From positions 1 through 64,000 of the forward strand of contig CAIXRA010000026.1 in the NCBI GenBank assembly GCA_903921725.1: DNA of 64,000 nt, given 5' to 3'. A program made the position numbers and the translations under genes. Source of the DNA: an uncultured Lentisphaerota bacterium (GTDB lineage Bacteria; Verrucomicrobiota; Lentisphaeria; Oligosphaerales; CAITYL01). Below the pieces are notes generated by a model. It worked only from the letters and a program-made list of their open reading frames with translations, did no database searches and had not been told where the DNA came from. The stretch's first letter is position 1. Each line of letters starts with the position of its first letter. This document shows, in pieces, positions 47,102 through 58,329 of this stretch.

Positions 47102-47599
47102 TCATCTGGACGTCGTCATCCGTTCCATGCACCGCTCGATCCGATCAAGCTCGGCATCCCTCAAATCCTCGTCGCCGACGTAAACCGGGCCGGCCGCCTC
47201 ATCGCCCGCTTCCGAAATCCCATGTGCCGCAACCGGATCCGCATCCCATGCCAGCAGCGCCTCGTCAGCGGGTGACCGCCCACCCTCGTAGGGTGCCATC
47301 ATCAGCGCGCCCACGGCGAGCAGCGTGGAGAACGAGGCCGCCAGCGCCAGCTTCACCTCGGGCGTCAGCAGCCGCCAGCCCGTCCGCCGCCGCGGTGTCC
47401 GCGCCGCCAGCCGTTCCCGGGCCAGACCCCGGATGCGCTCGTCCAGCGCGGCGGACGGCGATGCGTCCGGGACCGCCCCCAGCGCCAGACGTTTCGCCCG
47501 CGCAAAGCCGCGGCACTCGGCGCACTCCGCCAGATGCCGCTCCGCGTCCGGCGGCACCGCGCCCGCCAGAATTCGCGCCTGTATGTTTTTGCAGTTCAT
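47102..47599 (-). CDS. Putative anti-sigma factor with zinc-finger N-terminus
   Basis: The 165-residue protein starts MNCKNIQARILAGAVPPDAE and has the anti-sigma zinc-finger motif HLAECAEC (His22, Cys26, Cys29). One membrane segment follows at about residues 80-100 (LALAASFSTLLAVGALMMAP), and then an acidic extracytoplasmic tail. This is the layout of ZAS-domain anti-sigma factors that hold an ECF sigma factor at the membrane. The sigma gene lies 26 bases upstream in the same direction. Only a weak G-rich sequence precedes the ATG. Confidence 0.8.
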   Translation of the reverse strand: MNCKNIQARILAGAVPPDAERHLAECAECRGFARAKRLALGAVPDASPSAALDERIRGLARERLAARTPRRRTGWRLLTPEVKLALAASFSTLLAVGALMMAPYEGGRSPADEALLAWDADPVAAHGISEAGDEAAGPVYVGDEDLRDAELDRIERCMERMTTSR

Positions 47600-47625
47600 A
47601 AACCAAACCCCCGTCCGAATTCCCA

Positions 47626-48189
47626 CTACAGCCACTCCCGCAACTCCTTGCGGATATTCTGCACCGCGTAATGCATGCGCCCCAGCACGGTGTTGATGCT
47701 CGTCTTCTGGATCTCCGCGATTTCCTTGAACGGGATTCCCTGCTGCCGCAGCAGGAGGACTTCCTTCTGCTCCGGCCCCAGCCTTCCGATGACCTCTGCC
47801 AGCGCCGCCCTCAGCTCCCCGTCCGCCACCAGTTCCGCGGCGTCCATCCCCTCGTGGGCGATCACTTCCTCGATCTCCTCCAGCGCCACGTCCCCCTCGC
47901 CCCTGCCGGTGCCGGACGTCCTGAAATTGTCCATCGCCAGATTGTGCGCGATCCGGAACATCCACCCGATGAATTTCTGCTGTTCCTGGTAGCGCGGCAG
48001 CGCGTCCAGCACCTTCACCCATGTCTGCTGGAACAGGTCGTCGGCCAACGCCGCGCGCCCCGGAACCAGCTGGTTGAGATACCCGTAGAGCGGACGCCGG
48101 TACCGTTCGTAGAGCTGGTCGAACGCGCGGGCGTCGCCGCCGAGATACGCCCCCACAAGTTCGCGGTCTGACAAGTTCCGTTCATCCAT
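47626..48189 (-). CDS. ECF-type RNA polymerase sigma factor
   Basis: The 187-residue protein has sigma region 2 (LYERYRRPLYGYLNQLVPGR, ADDLFQQTWVKVLDALPRYQ, FIGWMFRIAHNLAMDNFR) and region 4 (LAEVIGRLGPEQKEVLLLRQ, GIPFKEIAEIQKTSINTVLG). The size and absence of region 3 mark an extracytoplasmic-function sigma factor. It likely controls its own operon (anti-sigma and the secreted protein), but I could not confirm an ECF promoter upstream. GAGGA precedes ATG 48189. Confidence 0.92.
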   Translation of the reverse strand: MDERNLSDRELVGAYLGGDARAFDQLYERYRRPLYGYLNQLVPGRAALADDLFQQTWVKVLDALPRYQEQQKFIGWMFRIAHNLAMDNFRTSGTGRGEGDVALEEIEEVIAHEGMDAAELVADGELRAALAEVIGRLGPEQKEVLLLRQQGIPFKEIAEIQKTSINTVLGRMHYAVQNIRKELREWL

Positions 48190-48592
48190 GGCATCCTCGC
48201 CCCGTATAACGCAAAACGGTCCGGTTTATTGCCCCGGCCGTTCCACCAAGTTTTCCAGTAGCGCCGCGGCAGGCAGCGGCGCTGAAGCGCCGGGTTCAAC
48301 CGTTCGGGAATGGCGGCGCCTTAAAATAGCACTGCCAGAGCCGTTGGCACGCCGCCTCGGCTCCAGGATGCGGCCTTTGCGAACTCCGCGGGCTCCGCCC
48401 GCTGCGCCAGCGCCGCGGCGAACGCGCAGAGCAACCCATCGAAAGTGCCGTCGTGGAGGAAAATCACGGAACCCCGCCCTTTCACGCGGCCAAAGATAAC
48501 CGGCGAAAAGCCAAATGCATTCTCCCGAAGAGGCGCGGAGATGCAGGGCGCGGAACACGGGTTTCATGGGACAGGCGGATTATATTGCCCCC
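48190..48592. other. Intergenic stretch with one gene remnant and short repeats
   Basis: This region between the sigma gene and ruvC holds the 49-codon remnant at 48321-48467 (listed separately). It also holds a CGCGGCAGGCAGCGGCGCTG hairpin near 48265 and an AGAGGCGCGGAGATGCAGGG motif at 48527. I see no complete gene. Confidence 0.5.
48321..48467 (-). pseudogene. Relict N-terminus of a TIGR03915-type DNA-metabolism protein
   Basis: Reading from GTG 48467 on the minus strand gives VIFLHDGTFDGLLCAFAAAL and then AQRAEPAEFAKAASWSRGG before an early TAA at 48321-48323. The opening (hydrophobic strand, DGTFDGLLCA) resembles the N-terminus of the TIGR03915 family, normally more than 200 residues and often paired with a radical SAM partner (TIGR03916). 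Here only 48 codons remain, with no partner nearby. The match is a short pattern from memory, so this is tentative. Confidence 0.4.
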
Positions 48593-49123
48593 ATGACCAC
48601 CGCGAAGAACAGTACCGTCATCCGCATCCTCGGCGTGGACAGCGCCCTGCGCTGCACCGGTTTCGGCCTGATCGACACCGACGGGCAGCAGTACCGCGCC
48701 GTCGACTGCGGCGTCATCCGCACCTCGCCGAAGGAGCCGATGAGCGAATGCCTGCGCCGGCTCGCCGGCGGCGTGCGCGAACTCGCAGAAGGCTACGCGC
48801 CGGACGTGGTGGCGCTCGAGGGCGGCTTCTTTTTCAAGAACGCCAAGACCGCCATGGTCCTCGGCATGGCCCGCGGCGCCGTCGTCGCCGCCCTGACCGA
48901 GCTGCGCCTGCCGATCTACGAGTACGCGCCGCGCCGCGTCAAGCAGGCCGTGTGCGGTTACGGCAATGCGGGCAAGGAACAGGTCGCCCTGCTCGTCGCC
49001 CAGATCCTGAAGATCCCCGTCGCCGACGTGAAAGACGACGCCACCGACGCGCTCGCGCTCGCCATCTGCCACGCCCAGACCCGCTTCACCGTCCAGGGGC
49101 TGCGCCTGCCGGATCCGCTGTAA
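48593..49123 (+). CDS. ruvC: Crossover junction endodeoxyribonuclease RuvC
   Basis: The 176-residue protein is of standard RuvC length. The RNase H-like catalytic acids are visible: Asp in LGVDSALRCTGFGLIDT, Glu in VVALEGGFFF, and the paired Asp in VKDDATDALALAICHA. It resolves Holliday junctions. No ruvA or ruvB is adjacent. ATG 48593 begins the fold; the frame upstream (48515) is not conserved-looking, and no strong ribosome site is seen. Confidence 0.94.
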   Translation: MTTAKNSTVIRILGVDSALRCTGFGLIDTDGQQYRAVDCGVIRTSPKEPMSECLRRLAGGVRELAEGYAPDVVALEGGFFFKNAKTAMVLGMARGAVVAALTELRLPIYEYAPRRVKQAVCGYGNAGKEQVALLVAQILKIPVADVKDDATDALALAICHAQTRFTVQGLRLPDPL

Positions 49124-49468
49124 ACGGGCGGGACGCCCTTGCGGCGTCCGCAAACGCATGGTCTCGCGCAGAGGCGCAGAGGCGCGGAGTTTTAACCACA
49201 AAATTCCACAAGATGGGCGCAAGGCAAGGGATATGGCACCGGAGTCTTTTGCGCGGTGCCCGCAGCACGGGAGGGCGGCCGTCCCGCCCGGCAACGGGGC
49301 GGAGGAGGCACAAGCGCTGTACCTAAGGCCTTCTCTTCTTCCCCTGAGCCAACGTCAGAACCGAGCGACACAGGCGGCCCAGCGTGTCAGCATTGGGAGC
49401 TGACGTGGCCGCCCCACGTTCGCTCCGGTGTTCTTGTTGGGTAATTGTTTTGTACACTTTAATGGACT
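49124..49468. repeat. Repeat-rich spacer after ruvC; no gene
   Basis: 49126-49150 (GGGCGGGACGCCCTTGCGGC), 49164-49190 (CGCAGAGGCGCAGAGGCGCG) and 49262-49300 (ACGGGAGGGCGGCCGTCCCG) match families at 10925, 33222, 48527 and 50460. The remaining 150 bases are unlike any repeat I recognise in the window. No gene seen. Confidence 0.55.
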
Positions 49469-50170
49469 CTACTTCATCTGATAGGCGAACTTGGAACCAG
49501 GAAGGAAGTATCCGAGGTCCGATGTGAAAAACACAGAGGGATTCTCTGCTTGTAACATTACCGGTTTGCCTTTCGCGTCTGCCCAAATTTGATGCAACAA
49601 AGCCACCGGCTTTCCCGCGTATGTGGCGTCTCGTCCCTGGCTCTCGAAATACACAATGGTGCGGCTTTCTTTTGGCGCGATATCAATCGACCATTTCAAT
49701 ATCTTGAAGTTGCCAATGCTCTTTTTCGTTGGATCAACATCGCATACGGCCTCAAACATACGCCCCCACTCGTTGCCTATTTCGACGACAAGCCAAGGGT
49801 ATTCGTAAATTAGCGTGCGATTGCTAAGGTTCTCTATCTTCGCCACCACTCTTGCAGGTTTGCTTTCCTCCACTTGAATGTCTGTAACCTGAAAAGAGAA
49901 AACCTGCTCTGCGGCAGCGTTTTTAAAAACCACTGTCTGCCCGCTTCGCCGGGACATCCTGATCCCGCAAGCGATAAGAATGGCAGTGATCGTGAGCGTG
50001 ACGGCGATCACTGCCGTGAGTTTTCCAATGCCGATCCGGTTTGCCTTGGCGTTGAAATAATCGCCCATTGACTGAGAATTGTTGGCTTTTGGAAGCGGTG
50101 GCGGTACTGACGGATGACTGCATGAGTCGAGTGGAGCGGCGGGTGTGGTCTTGTTGTTTTCGGTCGTCAT
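49469..50170 (-). CDS. Membrane-anchored protein of unknown function
   Basis: The 233-residue protein starts MTTENNKTTPAAPLDSCSHP at an ATG with AAAGGAG upstream. A Pro-rich cytoplasmic segment (1-35) precedes one membrane segment (about 53-72, LTAVIAVTLTITAILIACGI) and an extracytoplasmic beta-rich domain (85-233; VFSFQVTDIQVEESKPARVV, RTLIYEYPWLVVEIGNEW). Such a domain resembles small Ig-like or FxLD-type accessory folds, but no family is certain. GC content is clearly below that of neighbours, so it may have been acquired recently. Confidence 0.65.
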   Translation of the reverse strand: MTTENNKTTPAAPLDSCSHPSVPPPLPKANNSQSMGDYFNAKANRIGIGKLTAVIAVTLTITAILIACGIRMSRRSGQTVVFKNAAAEQVFSFQVTDIQVEESKPARVVAKIENLSNRTLIYEYPWLVVEIGNEWGRMFEAVCDVDPTKKSIGNFKILKWSIDIAPKESRTIVYFESQGRDATYAGKPVALLHQIWADAKGKPVMLQAENPSVFFTSDLGYFLPGSKFAYQMK

Positions 50171-50766
50171 TGTGTCCGTCTCCTTTTGTTTTGTCCAACC
50201 ATTCAATGGGTCGAGTCGACCTTTGCTGGTTTTTAATCTGCTTGGGTCGGCTCGCGGCCAAGCAAGAGGGCGGCACGGCGGAGACCGGCATGCGCCCGTT
50301 TATTGGGAAATAGCATAGCGGCGGAGGCGGACGATTGCCAATCGCCGGGAGCGGCCACCGGCAAGCGCCCCAAAGGGGCACGGGATGACAGCCCAGGGCA
50401 AAGCGAAGCGACGCCCTGGGTTGGCCAAGATGTCCAATTCCGCCCTGAAAGGGCAATGGACGCGATGCATGGCCGGGCGGGACGCCCGCCGTCCTGTCGC
50501 CGGGCAAGATGCCCGCCCGTGGAAGCCGGCAAGATGCTGGCGCTCCCGTCTTCACCGCCACACTGTTTTACTGTCACACCGTCACACCGATTCCCGTGGC
50601 ACGCTCCCGTCCTCAACCCTCCACCGTTGCAGCCTTCATTTCGTGCCCATTCGTGTGATTCGTGGGGACTCTCCGCACCTCCGCGCCTCTGCGGGAGAAA
50701 CTTTGCTGCGTTTTCCGTGTCGTGTATAGTTCGCAGCAACACCATCATTCCAAGGGGGGATGACCC
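50171..50766. repeat. Repeat-rich upstream region of the GH101 gene; no gene
   Basis: 50344-50460 (GCCCCAAAGGGGCACGGGAT, AGCCCAGGGCAAAGCGAAGC, GCCCTGAAAGGGCAATGGA) belongs to the family at 33.36-33.59 kb. 50470-50550 (GGGCGGGACGCCC, GGGCAAGATGCCCGCC) belongs to the family at 10925. 50640-50700 has TCGTGCCCATTCGTGTGATT and CCTCCGCGCCTCTGCGGGAG. No gene is supported. A promoter candidate lies at 50703-50730. Confidence 0.7.
50703..50730 (+). promoter_or_regulatory. Candidate sigma-70-type promoter of the GH101 gene
   Basis: TTGCTG (50703-50708) and TATAGT (50725-50730) are spaced by 16 bases. Transcription would start near 50737, about 30 bases before the ATG. The ribosome site AAGGGGGG lies between. 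It abuts a repeat element. Confidence 0.45.
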
Positions 50767-53700
50767 ATGCACCGTTTCCTTGCCGTTTTTGCCTTCGCCG
50801 CCGCACTGCCGTTTTCCACGCCGCAGGCTGCCGCCGCGCAGCCGCCCGTCACGCTGGAAAGCAAAACCCTGTCAGTGACGCTGGACCCCGAGTTCCCGCG
50901 CATCCTCCAGTACAAGCTCAAGGCCGGCGGCGGTGTGCTCGACGGCCAGGCGGAAGCGGCCGCCGCCGTGGAGCTGAACGGCAAGCCGGAAAGCTGCCGG
51001 GTGACGTTCAAGAAGCTGGGTGCGGACTCCGCGGAGTACCGGCTCGCCTTCCAGCAGGCCAACGCCGAGGTCGCGCTGCGCGTCACCGTCGGCGACAACA
51101 TCGTGGAGCTGCGCGTCACCGAGATCAAGGAACGCGGCGCGGCCAAGATCAAAACGTTCGCCTTCCCCGGCAACGCCCTGCTGACCGTGCGCGGTTCGCA
51201 GCCGGACGCCGCCGTCGCCGCCGTGCATGCATCCGGCTATAACAACTGCCGCGAAACAATCGCGCCGCTCTCCGGGGCCAAGGACGGCGCGGAATCGGGC
51301 AATTACTTCTTCCTTTCCGCGGGCACGCTCGCCGCCGGCATCGCCAGCAACCACATCGACGACTGCAACCGCGTCCGCTGGCAGATCTCCGGGGACGGCG
51401 ACGGCCGGCGCTGCACCGCGCAGAACCCCGCCTGGCAGTACCGCGAGATCGACGGCGAGACGGTGCCGCTGCCCTGGGTGAAGGTGATCGTCACCGGCGA
51501 CCGCAACGGCGACGGCCGGGCCGACTGGCAGGACGCCGCGCTGGCCTGCCGGGAGATCCTGCCGAAACCGTATGGTGCCGAGTTCGTCCACAGCTCGGTC
51601 GCCGACCAGATCGCCATGGATTTTGCGAGCCTCGCGCAGCAGCCGTTCCTGCGCATCCTCGACGAGGTCAAGAAGGCGAACCTGATTACCGACGGCATCG
51701 GGCACTCGGTGAACGTCAAGGGATTCTCCGCCGAAGGCCACGACAGCGCCAACACCGACTACGGCGGCCACTACAACCAGCGCGCCGGCGGCCTGAAGGA
51801 CCTCACCTTCCTGCTGGAGCACGCCCGCGAGTACAACGCCCGCATCGGCGTCCACATCAACGCCACCGAGGTCTACCCCGAGGCGCTGCGCTACAAGCGG
51901 GAAATCCTGGATCTCGACGGCAACGGCAACCCGAAAGGCGGCTGGTACTGGCTCGACAACAGCCACATGATCGACAAGCGCAAGGACCTGCTCACCGGCA
52001 ACCTGTTCGCCTCGCTGGAACTGATGCGCCGGGAGCTGCCGAAGCTGGACTTCGTCTACGTGGACGTCTACGGCGACCACGGCTGGAACGCCTGGAAGCT
52101 CGCCGCCAAGCTCAACGGCATGGGGCTTCCGATCTACTCTGAGTATTCCTCCGTCTTCGACCCGTGGGGCGTCTGGGCGCACAACCGCGCCTTCAAAAGC
52201 CAGATTTTCCGCTTCATCTGGAACTCCGACCGCGACCTGTGCGAGAGCGATCCGGTTCTCCGCGGCGCGGACCATGTCGGCTTCATGGGCTGGCAGGGCG
52301 AGCGCGACATGAACGGCTTTCTGCGCTGCACGTTCGGGCGCAACCTGCCGACGAAGTACCTCCAGAACTTCGACCTGCTGCGCTGGGAGCCGGGCCGGGA
52401 GGCGCTCTTCTCCGGCGGCGTCAGGTCCGTGAAGGAGGGCAACACCGTCACCGTCACGCAGAACGGGCGCACCGTCATGACCTGGACCGGCAACGGCTCG
52501 AACAACCGGCTCTTCGTGCCGTGGGACCCGAAGACCGGGGCGAAAATCTATGTCTGGGACGAGGCCGGCACGGAACAGGCCTGGGAGCTGCCGCCGAGCT
52601 GGAAGGGCTGCTCCACGGCGTACCTCTACAAGCTCACCGACCTCGGCCGCACGGAGGAGACGAAGCTGCCGGTCGCCAACGGCAGGGTCGTGCTCAAGGT
52701 CGAGAAGAGCACGCCGTATGTGCTGTATCCGAAGGCGGCGCCCGCGCAGAAGCCGATGGTCTGGGGCGAGGGTTCGCCGGTGAAGGATCCGGGCTTCGAC
52801 AGCCACGGGTTCGCCAGCTGGAAACCGGCGCCCGCCACCGCGGAGCAGATCCGCATCGAGAACCTGAACACGGGCAACTCGCGCCTCATCATCTCCGGCG
52901 CCGGCGGCACGGCCGGTTCCGTCTCGCAGACGGTCACGGGGCTGGAGGCCGGAAAAAGTTACGCCGCCTCCGTCTGGGTCCAGGTGAAGGGCGAACGGAA
53001 GGCCTCGATCGAGATCCTGCCGGCCGGGGCGAACGCCCGCCCCTCCGCCAACTATGTCACCCGCACCGACGTCCGCAACCGCCTCGACAGCGAGTCCAAG
53101 CTCGGCACCAACTTCCAGCGGCTGAAGGTGACGTTCACGCTGCCGCCGGGCTGCTCCGCGGTCACCCTCTCGCTGAAGGCGGACAAGGGCGCGGCCGCGT
53201 CGTCGGCCGAGTTCGACGACGTCCGCCTCGTGCCGGTGAAGATTTCCGCGGCGGCGGCGCAGCACTTCTACTACGAGGATTTCGAGAGCGTGGACCAGGG
53301 CTGGGGCCCGTTCGTGTACGACTGCGGCGGCCAGACGCAGACGCACCTCTCGGAGCTCCACGAAGGCGTCACCGATGACGTCATCGGCGGCCGCTACTCC
53401 TTCAAGACCAAGGACGAACCGGCCGGCCTGGTCGTGCGCACCCTGCCCTCCTTCCTGCGCCTCAAGCCGTACACCCGCTACCGCCTCGCGCTGGAGTCCA
53501 TCACGGACAACGACGGCGTGTACCGCATCGTCGTCCAGGGCAAGGCCGGCTCCGCGAAAAGCGTCTGCCTCGACAAGCCGCTCGCCAAGGGGCGCGGCAA
53601 GCTCTCGGAAACGTTTGCCACCGGTGCCGGCGCCGAGCCGTTCCTCGCCGTCGTGAAGGAGAAGAAGGGCGGCGGCAAGCTCGTGCTCGACAACATCATC

Positions 53701-54351
53701 GTGGACGAGCTCGGCCCCGCGCCGAAGCCCGCCGGTGCGGATGCCGCGGCCGCCGAGGACGACGAGCCGGCCGGACGCCGGTTGCTGCAGGAGGCGTTCG
53801 CCGCGCCGCTGGCCAAGGATTGGACTGTCCAGACACCGAAACAGCCGGGTTCCGCGGTCGCCGCCGCAAACGGTGCACTGAAGATCGCCGCCAACGCCAA
53901 CGTCAGCGCCTTCATCGAGCGGAAGCTTCCCGCCGGCACGACCGCCGCCGAATGCCGCCTCACGCCGGGCGACGACAGGGGTGAGACGTGGGGCGTCGGC
54001 CTCGCCCTGTTCTGGCCGGGCGGCCAGGCGCTGCGCGTCAACCTCCGCGGACCGGCCGGACGCTTCGGCGTGGACTCGACCGCCGCGCCGCAGGCCGTCG
54101 CCGGCAGCTTCTCCGCCGAAGCCGAAGTCGATCTCCGCATCCGCATCGAAGGGGACAAGGTCATCGCCGAGGCCCGCTGTGGCGAGGACGCCTGGCAGGC
54201 GCTCGCCACCTTCCCACGCGGCAAATTCCCCGGCAGCCCCGCAAAGATCCGCGTCGGCAAAATGCACGGGATCGAGGGGATCGACGACCATTCCGACCCC
54301 GGCGCCGCCGGAAGCACCCTCATCCAGCGCGTCCGCGCCTGGGGGCCATGA
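50767..54351 (+). CDS. Secreted GH101 endo-alpha-N-acetylgalactosaminidase
   Basis: The 1194-residue protein has a signal peptide (FLAVFAFAAALPFSTPQAAA) and the GH101 catalytic core at about residues 255-560, including HSVNVKGFSAEGHDSANTDY, RIGVHINATEVYPEALRYKR and FVYVDVYGDHGWNAWKLAAK. By family analogy the nucleophile is Asp433 (in YVDVYGD) and the acid/base Glu459 (in YSEYSS). After the core, a galactose-binding-like region (about 675-810), a second beta-sandwich (835-990) and a C-terminal jelly-roll (1010-1194) follow. GH101 releases the core-1 disaccharide from mucin-type O-glycoproteins, so this suggests use of host or animal glycoproteins. AAGGGGGG precedes ATG 50767. It converges on the GH43 gene, ten bases apart. 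Confidence 0.85.
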   Translation: MHRFLAVFAFAAALPFSTPQAAAAQPPVTLESKTLSVTLDPEFPRILQYKLKAGGGVLDGQAEAAAAVELNGKPESCRVTFKKLGADSAEYRLAFQQANAEVALRVTVGDNIVELRVTEIKERGAAKIKTFAFPGNALLTVRGSQPDAAVAAVHASGYNNCRETIAPLSGAKDGAESGNYFFLSAGTLAAGIASNHIDDCNRVRWQISGDGDGRRCTAQNPAWQYREIDGETVPLPWVKVIVTGDRNGDGRADWQDAALACREILPKPYGAEFVHSSVADQIAMDFASLAQQPFLRILDEVKKANLITDGIGHSVNVKGFSAEGHDSANTDYGGHYNQRAGGLKDLTFLLEHAREYNARIGVHINATEVYPEALRYKREILDLDGNGNPKGGWYWLDNSHMIDKRKDLLTGNLFASLELMRRELPKLDFVYVDVYGDHGWNAWKLAAKLNGMGLPIYSEYSSVFDPWGVWAHNRAFKSQIFRFIWNSDRDLCESDPVLRGADHVGFMGWQGERDMNGFLRCTFGRNLPTKYLQNFDLLRWEPGREALFSGGVRSVKEGNTVTVTQNGRTVMTWTGNGSNNRLFVPWDPKTGAKIYVWDEAGTEQAWELPPSWKGCSTAYLYKLTDLGRTEETKLPVANGRVVLKVEKSTPYVLYPKAAPAQKPMVWGEGSPVKDPGFDSHGFASWKPAPATAEQIRIENLNTGNSRLIISGAGGTAGSVSQTVTGLEAGKSYAASVWVQVKGERKASIEILPAGANARPSANYVTRTDVRNRLDSESKLGTNFQRLKVTFTLPPGCSAVTLSLKADKGAAASSAEFDDVRLVPVKISAAAAQHFYYEDFESVDQGWGPFVYDCGGQTQTHLSELHEGVTDDVIGGRYSFKTKDEPAGLVVRTLPSFLRLKPYTRYRLALESITDNDGVYRIVVQGKAGSAKSVCLDKPLAKGRGKLSETFATGAGAEPFLAVVKEKKGGGKLVLDNIIVDELGPAPKPAGADAAAAEDDEPAGRRLLQEAFAAPLAKDWTVQTPKQPGSAVAAANGALKIAANANVSAFIERKLPAGTTAAECRLTPGDDRGETWGVGLALFWPGGQALRVNLRGPAGRFGVDSTAAPQAVAGSFSAEAEVDLRIRIEGDKVIAEARCGEDAWQALATFPRGKFPGSPAKIRVGKMHGIEGIDDHSDPGAAGSTLIQRVRAWGP

Positions 54352-54361
54352 TCCGCAAGCG

Positions 54362-55591
54362 TCAGTGCGCCTTGGGTGCCGGCGACACCGTCCCGGCATT
54401 CACATATTCTTTCTGGCCGAACACCGACATATCCCAGTTCTCACTCCACGCAAGGCGCGGCTTGCCGTCCTGCCAGCGCACCGGCAACCAGACGTAGCGT
54501 CCGTCGATGGCGTCCTTCGGGCGCCAGCGGTCGGCGAGGAAGATGAACGCCCCTGGTTTTCCCGCCACCGGCAGCACATAGGTCGGCTGCGAGTCGTAGG
54601 AGATCTTCGCCAGCGCCGGCTCGCCGTCGAAGCACTCGCCGAGGTCTTTCCAGCTTCCGAGCATCGAGTCCGCCGTGTAAACGCGCGCGGCGTTCGGCGC
54701 CCAGCCCGAGCAGCCGGAGTTGAACATGAAATAGCGGCCCTTGCTCTTGAACGGCGCCGGCGCTTCGCGGTAACCGCCGAAGGCACGGACGTACTCGCCG
54801 GTGTGGCCGAGGCCGTCCTTGGTCAGCCGCGAGACGTGCATCGTGCCGTTCTCCTCGGAGGAGAAGAGCAGGTACGCCGTGCCGTCGTCGTCCATGAACA
54901 GGTTCATGTCGCGCGCCATCTGGCCGCCCTCGAAATCGCGCGCCCAGAACTCCATCCCGCGCTTCTTGCCCCAGGCCGCCCACTGCTCCTTCGCCAGCTT
55001 CGCGAACTCCGCGCGCAGTTCGACAGGCATGTTGAGCGGGTATTTGCCCGCGTTCGGCCGCAGGGAACTCTGGTAGGTGAACGGACCGGCCGGCGAGTCG
55101 GCGACCGCGACGCCGGCCATGGCCGCCGAATAGCCTTTCCCCTTCAGCTCGTGGTGGAACCACATCACAAACTTGCGCGTGGCGGCGTTGTAGACCACCT
55201 TCGGCCGCTCGATGATGCAGCCTTTTGCGATCGGGCTTTGCGGGTCCTGGGACACGGCGAGGGCCACGCCGGCGTCATGCCAGTTGTACAGGTCCTTCGA
55301 GCTGTAAACATGCACGCCGACCTGGGCGTAGTTGCCCGCGTCGCCCGCGACCTTGTGCTCGCCGTACCAGTAGTAGACGCCCTTGTGGAACAGCAGTCCG
55401 CCGCCGTGGATGTTGAGGTGCACACCCTTGTCATCGAGCCAACGCGCGCCGGGCTGGAACGCCGCCGCCCCCTGCGCGACGAGCGCCGGCTCGGGAACAG
55501 GCGGAACCGCCGGCCCGGCTTTCGCCGCCCCGAGCGCCGCGCCCCATGAAATCAGAGCCAGGGAAACAATGGCCGCAAGCTTGCCGTTCAT
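54362..55591 (-). CDS. Secreted GH43-family beta-propeller glycoside hydrolase
   Basis: The 409-residue protein has a signal peptide (LAAIVSLALISWGAALGAAK) and a five-bladed propeller fold with NIHGGGLLFHKGVYYWYGEH, IIERPKVVYNAATRKFVMWF, MARDMNLFMDDDGTAYLLFS and FKSKGRYFMFNSGCSGWAPN. The pattern is closest to GH43 subfamily 24/34-type enzymes (exo-beta-1,3-galactanase and relatives), which act on galactan side chains. The general-base Asp of other GH43 enzymes is not evident in the first blade, as in subfamily 24, so specificity is uncertain. GGAGG precedes ATG 55591. It converges with GH101. Confidence 0.8.
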   Translation of the reverse strand: MNGKLAAIVSLALISWGAALGAAKAGPAVPPVPEPALVAQGAAAFQPGARWLDDKGVHLNIHGGGLLFHKGVYYWYGEHKVAGDAGNYAQVGVHVYSSKDLYNWHDAGVALAVSQDPQSPIAKGCIIERPKVVYNAATRKFVMWFHHELKGKGYSAAMAGVAVADSPAGPFTYQSSLRPNAGKYPLNMPVELRAEFAKLAKEQWAAWGKKRGMEFWARDFEGGQMARDMNLFMDDDGTAYLLFSSEENGTMHVSRLTKDGLGHTGEYVRAFGGYREAPAPFKSKGRYFMFNSGCSGWAPNAARVYTADSMLGSWKDLGECFDGEPALAKISYDSQPTYVLPVAGKPGAFIFLADRWRPKDAIDGRYVWLPVRWQDGKPRLAWSENWDMSVFGQKEYVNAGTVSPAPKAH

Positions 55592-55673
55592 CACACACCC
55601 TCCGTGGATCCCTTCAACTTGAGTTCGGATAGTATAACCCGCCGAAGGCCCGCCAATTCCCGGCATTGGCGCC

Positions 55674-55712
55674 AAAAAAACGGGGCGGAACCCGGTAAAG
55701 GATCCCGCCCCC
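55674..55712 (-). terminator. Rho-independent terminator after the E1 gene
   Basis: On the minus strand GGGGCGG...CCGCCCC forms a stem with a 17-base loop (55682-55712), followed by a seven-base T run (55680-55674). It lies 40-80 bases beyond the E1 stop codon and just before the GH43 start region. Confidence 0.7.
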
Positions 55713-55753
55713 GCTGTCGTGCATGTGCTTCCTTCTTCCTTCCGCCCTCTGCC

Positions 55754-58216
<2,463 letters not shown>

Positions 58217-58259
58217 GGTGCTTGGCTTCCTTGTTGTTGTATAGCTTTTGCTTTATTGT

Positions 58260-58316
58260 TGAATCAGCCGGATCAGTCCGATCGGTCGGATCGGTCGGAT
58301 CGGTCGGATCGGTCGG
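58260..58316. repeat. 9-bp array GATCGGTCG, copy C, between E1 and E3
   Basis: GATCAGTCC is followed by four near-perfect GATCGGTCG units (58280-58315) in the 113-base gap between the E3 and E1 genes. It is the most regular copy of the family seen at 7329 and 8853. It starts 43 bases before the E1 ATG. Confidence 0.9.
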
Positions 58317-58329
58317 ATTTTCTGTTCTC

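Noticed and set aside
46261..47183. Plus-strand frames opposite the secreted protein gene
   Set aside because: Antisense shadow of 46392-47078; composition reflects the complement of a Lys/Glu-rich gene.
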